64,000 nt of DNA, taken from Stratiolaelaps scimitus. Lineage: Eukaryota > Arthropoda > Arachnida > Mesostigmata > Laelapidae. The DNA is taken from assembly GCA_019614645.1 (NCBI GenBank), contig JABWDB010000003.1:20421001-20485000 (forward strand). Reading direction: 5' to 3'. The notes under the pieces are model-generated. The model was not told the DNA's origin, ran no database searches, and saw nothing but the letters and a program-made list of their open reading frames with translations. The position numbers were made by a program, and so were the translations under genes. Shown here in pieces: positions 63,401 to 64,000 of this stretch (position 1 is its first letter; each line of letters opens with the position of its first letter).

Positions 63401-64000
63401 TGATTGAGGCACCGGCCGTGAGGCCGCGTGGTAGGCCAAAGCTTCTGAAGAACTTCTTTCCAAAGGTCAGCGTGGTCCGTGACAGTCATTCAGCCGCCTC
63501 AGCTGTGCACCTGATGAACTTTAGCTTCTACTGCGAGTTTTGTGGGGCACCCTTCCGACGTCACCACGCAAAACAGCACCAATCGCACGTCGAGAGCCAC
63601 ATGCCCGACCGGGAGCTAACCTGCGTCATCGAACGTTGTGGACGAAAGTTCGAAAAACGGGAAGAACTGCAGGCACACGTGAAAACGAAACTCAGCACGT
63701 GCCGATACTGCGGCTGTGTGCTATTTGAAGGTTACAAGAAGCACATTTCAGCGTGCCGCATACTACACGAGATGGAAAAACAGAGGTCACATCGTGAGAA
63801 AATAGCCGAGGTCGATCAGACCCCTGGCAGCCAACGGCGGGGTGATCTACGCTGGGGCGACAACGGCCAACTGTTAGCGGCCAACGGCGCCCTAAAGCCG
63901 GACGAGGCGCAGATGGAGTTTTTACGAAATGTCGGCCTAGCGAAGGGGAGTGTCGAAACGATTCGGGAGAAAGAACGAATTCGCGAAAAGCTCCGGAGTC
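59393..64000 (+). CDS. Large zinc-finger protein 2 with AT-hook-like motif, partial (3' end off window)
   Basis: Coding exons 59393-59605, 60122-60396, 60601-62310 and 62559 to beyond 64000, in phase; at least 1,212 codons with no stop. The ATG at 59393 follows an acceptor, so a 5' noncoding exon is expected. Residues 1 to about 700 are acidic and Ser/Thr-rich with few fingers; exon 3 has a Thr run from ACA/ACG repeats. Exon 3 ends with a C2H2 finger (CLFCGHKYTSADDLQRHLPVH). Exon 4 has several C2H2 and C2HC units: CVYPQC..HMELH, CAIEGC..HMWLMH, CVTC..HRKNC, CVIERC..HVKTK, and CRYC..HISAC. The motif RPRGRPKL between two finger groups looks like an AT hook. A chromatin or transcription role is inferred. 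I recognise no orthologue; identity below the zinc-finger class is unknown. Confidence 0.85.
60423..60488. repeat. Two (AT)n tracts flanking a short spacer, in an intron
   Basis: AT tracts at about 60423-60448 and 60468-60488 are separated by about 20 bp inside the 204-bp intron 60397-60600. Because AT repeats are self-complementary, the pair could fold or form a cruciform. Confidence 0.85.
62334..62440. repeat. 53-bp tandem duplication in an intron
   Basis: A unit starting CAACGAGACTCAGAGAATGT occurs at 62334 and again at 62387. It ends TATAATTGAA in the second copy, with only a few differences. It begins 24 bp after the donor of exon 3 of zinc-finger gene 2. Confidence 0.9.

Noticed and set aside
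1..64000. CRISPR arrays, operons, prophage or bacterial mobile elements
   Set aside because: The window is clearly eukaryotic; the tandem repeats seen are microsatellites or simple duplications without spaced conserved repeats.

Overview
The window is nuclear DNA of an animal. It has intron-containing genes with GT/AG splice sites, tRNA-derived SINEs, many (AT)n and (AG)n microsatellites, and no operons or ribosome binding sites. Gene content (OGT, a DNAJC16-type J protein, class I ribonucleotide reductase small subunit, RPB3, C2H2 zinc-finger proteins) fits an arthropod. The compact genes and AT microsatellites suggest a mite or other chelicerate, but that last step is a guess.

Layout, left to right. 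(1) 1-6710, minus strand: the 5' part of O-GlcNAc transferase. Four coding exons encode the first TPR repeats, and the gene runs off the left edge. (2) 6711-11305: a 4.6-kb divergent intergenic region with a 33-bp minisatellite and GC-rich, simple-repeat-rich DNA. (3) 11306-16716, plus strand: a complete seven-exon DNAJC16/ERdj8-like gene (826 aa: signal peptide, J domain, thioredoxin-like domain, membrane segment). (4) 16717-25420: 8.7 kb without recognisable genes, rich in (AG)n and (AT)n. (5) 25421-28615, minus strand: a complete three-exon ribonucleotide reductase small subunit (378 aa) with an E2F-like site upstream. (6) 28616-42297: about 13.7 kb without a recognisable gene, with SINE fragments and a 78-bp (AT)n tract. 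(7) 42298-50079, plus strand: a C2H2 protein with 11 fingers spread over about 13 coding exons. (8) 50080-51833: short intergenic stretch. (9) 51834-54693, minus strand: complete five-exon RPB3 (277 aa). (10) 54694-59392: intergenic and possible 5' noncoding exon. (11) 59393-64000, plus strand: a second large zinc-finger protein with an AT-hook-like motif, running off the right edge.

Most exon boundaries were derived by reading both strands, translating, and requiring GT/AG sites with matching phase. For DNAJC16, RRM2 and RPB3 the summed exon lengths are exact multiples of three and end in a stop. The genes are unrelated housekeeping and regulatory genes: nucleocytoplasmic glycosylation, ER folding, dNTP synthesis, mRNA transcription, and presumed DNA binding. 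No operon-like or novel multi-gene system is apparent. The unexplained material is mostly repeats: two tRNA-derived SINE families found largely in introns, an inverted repeat whose two arms keep a common reading frame, several palindromes, and microsatellites at splice sites.
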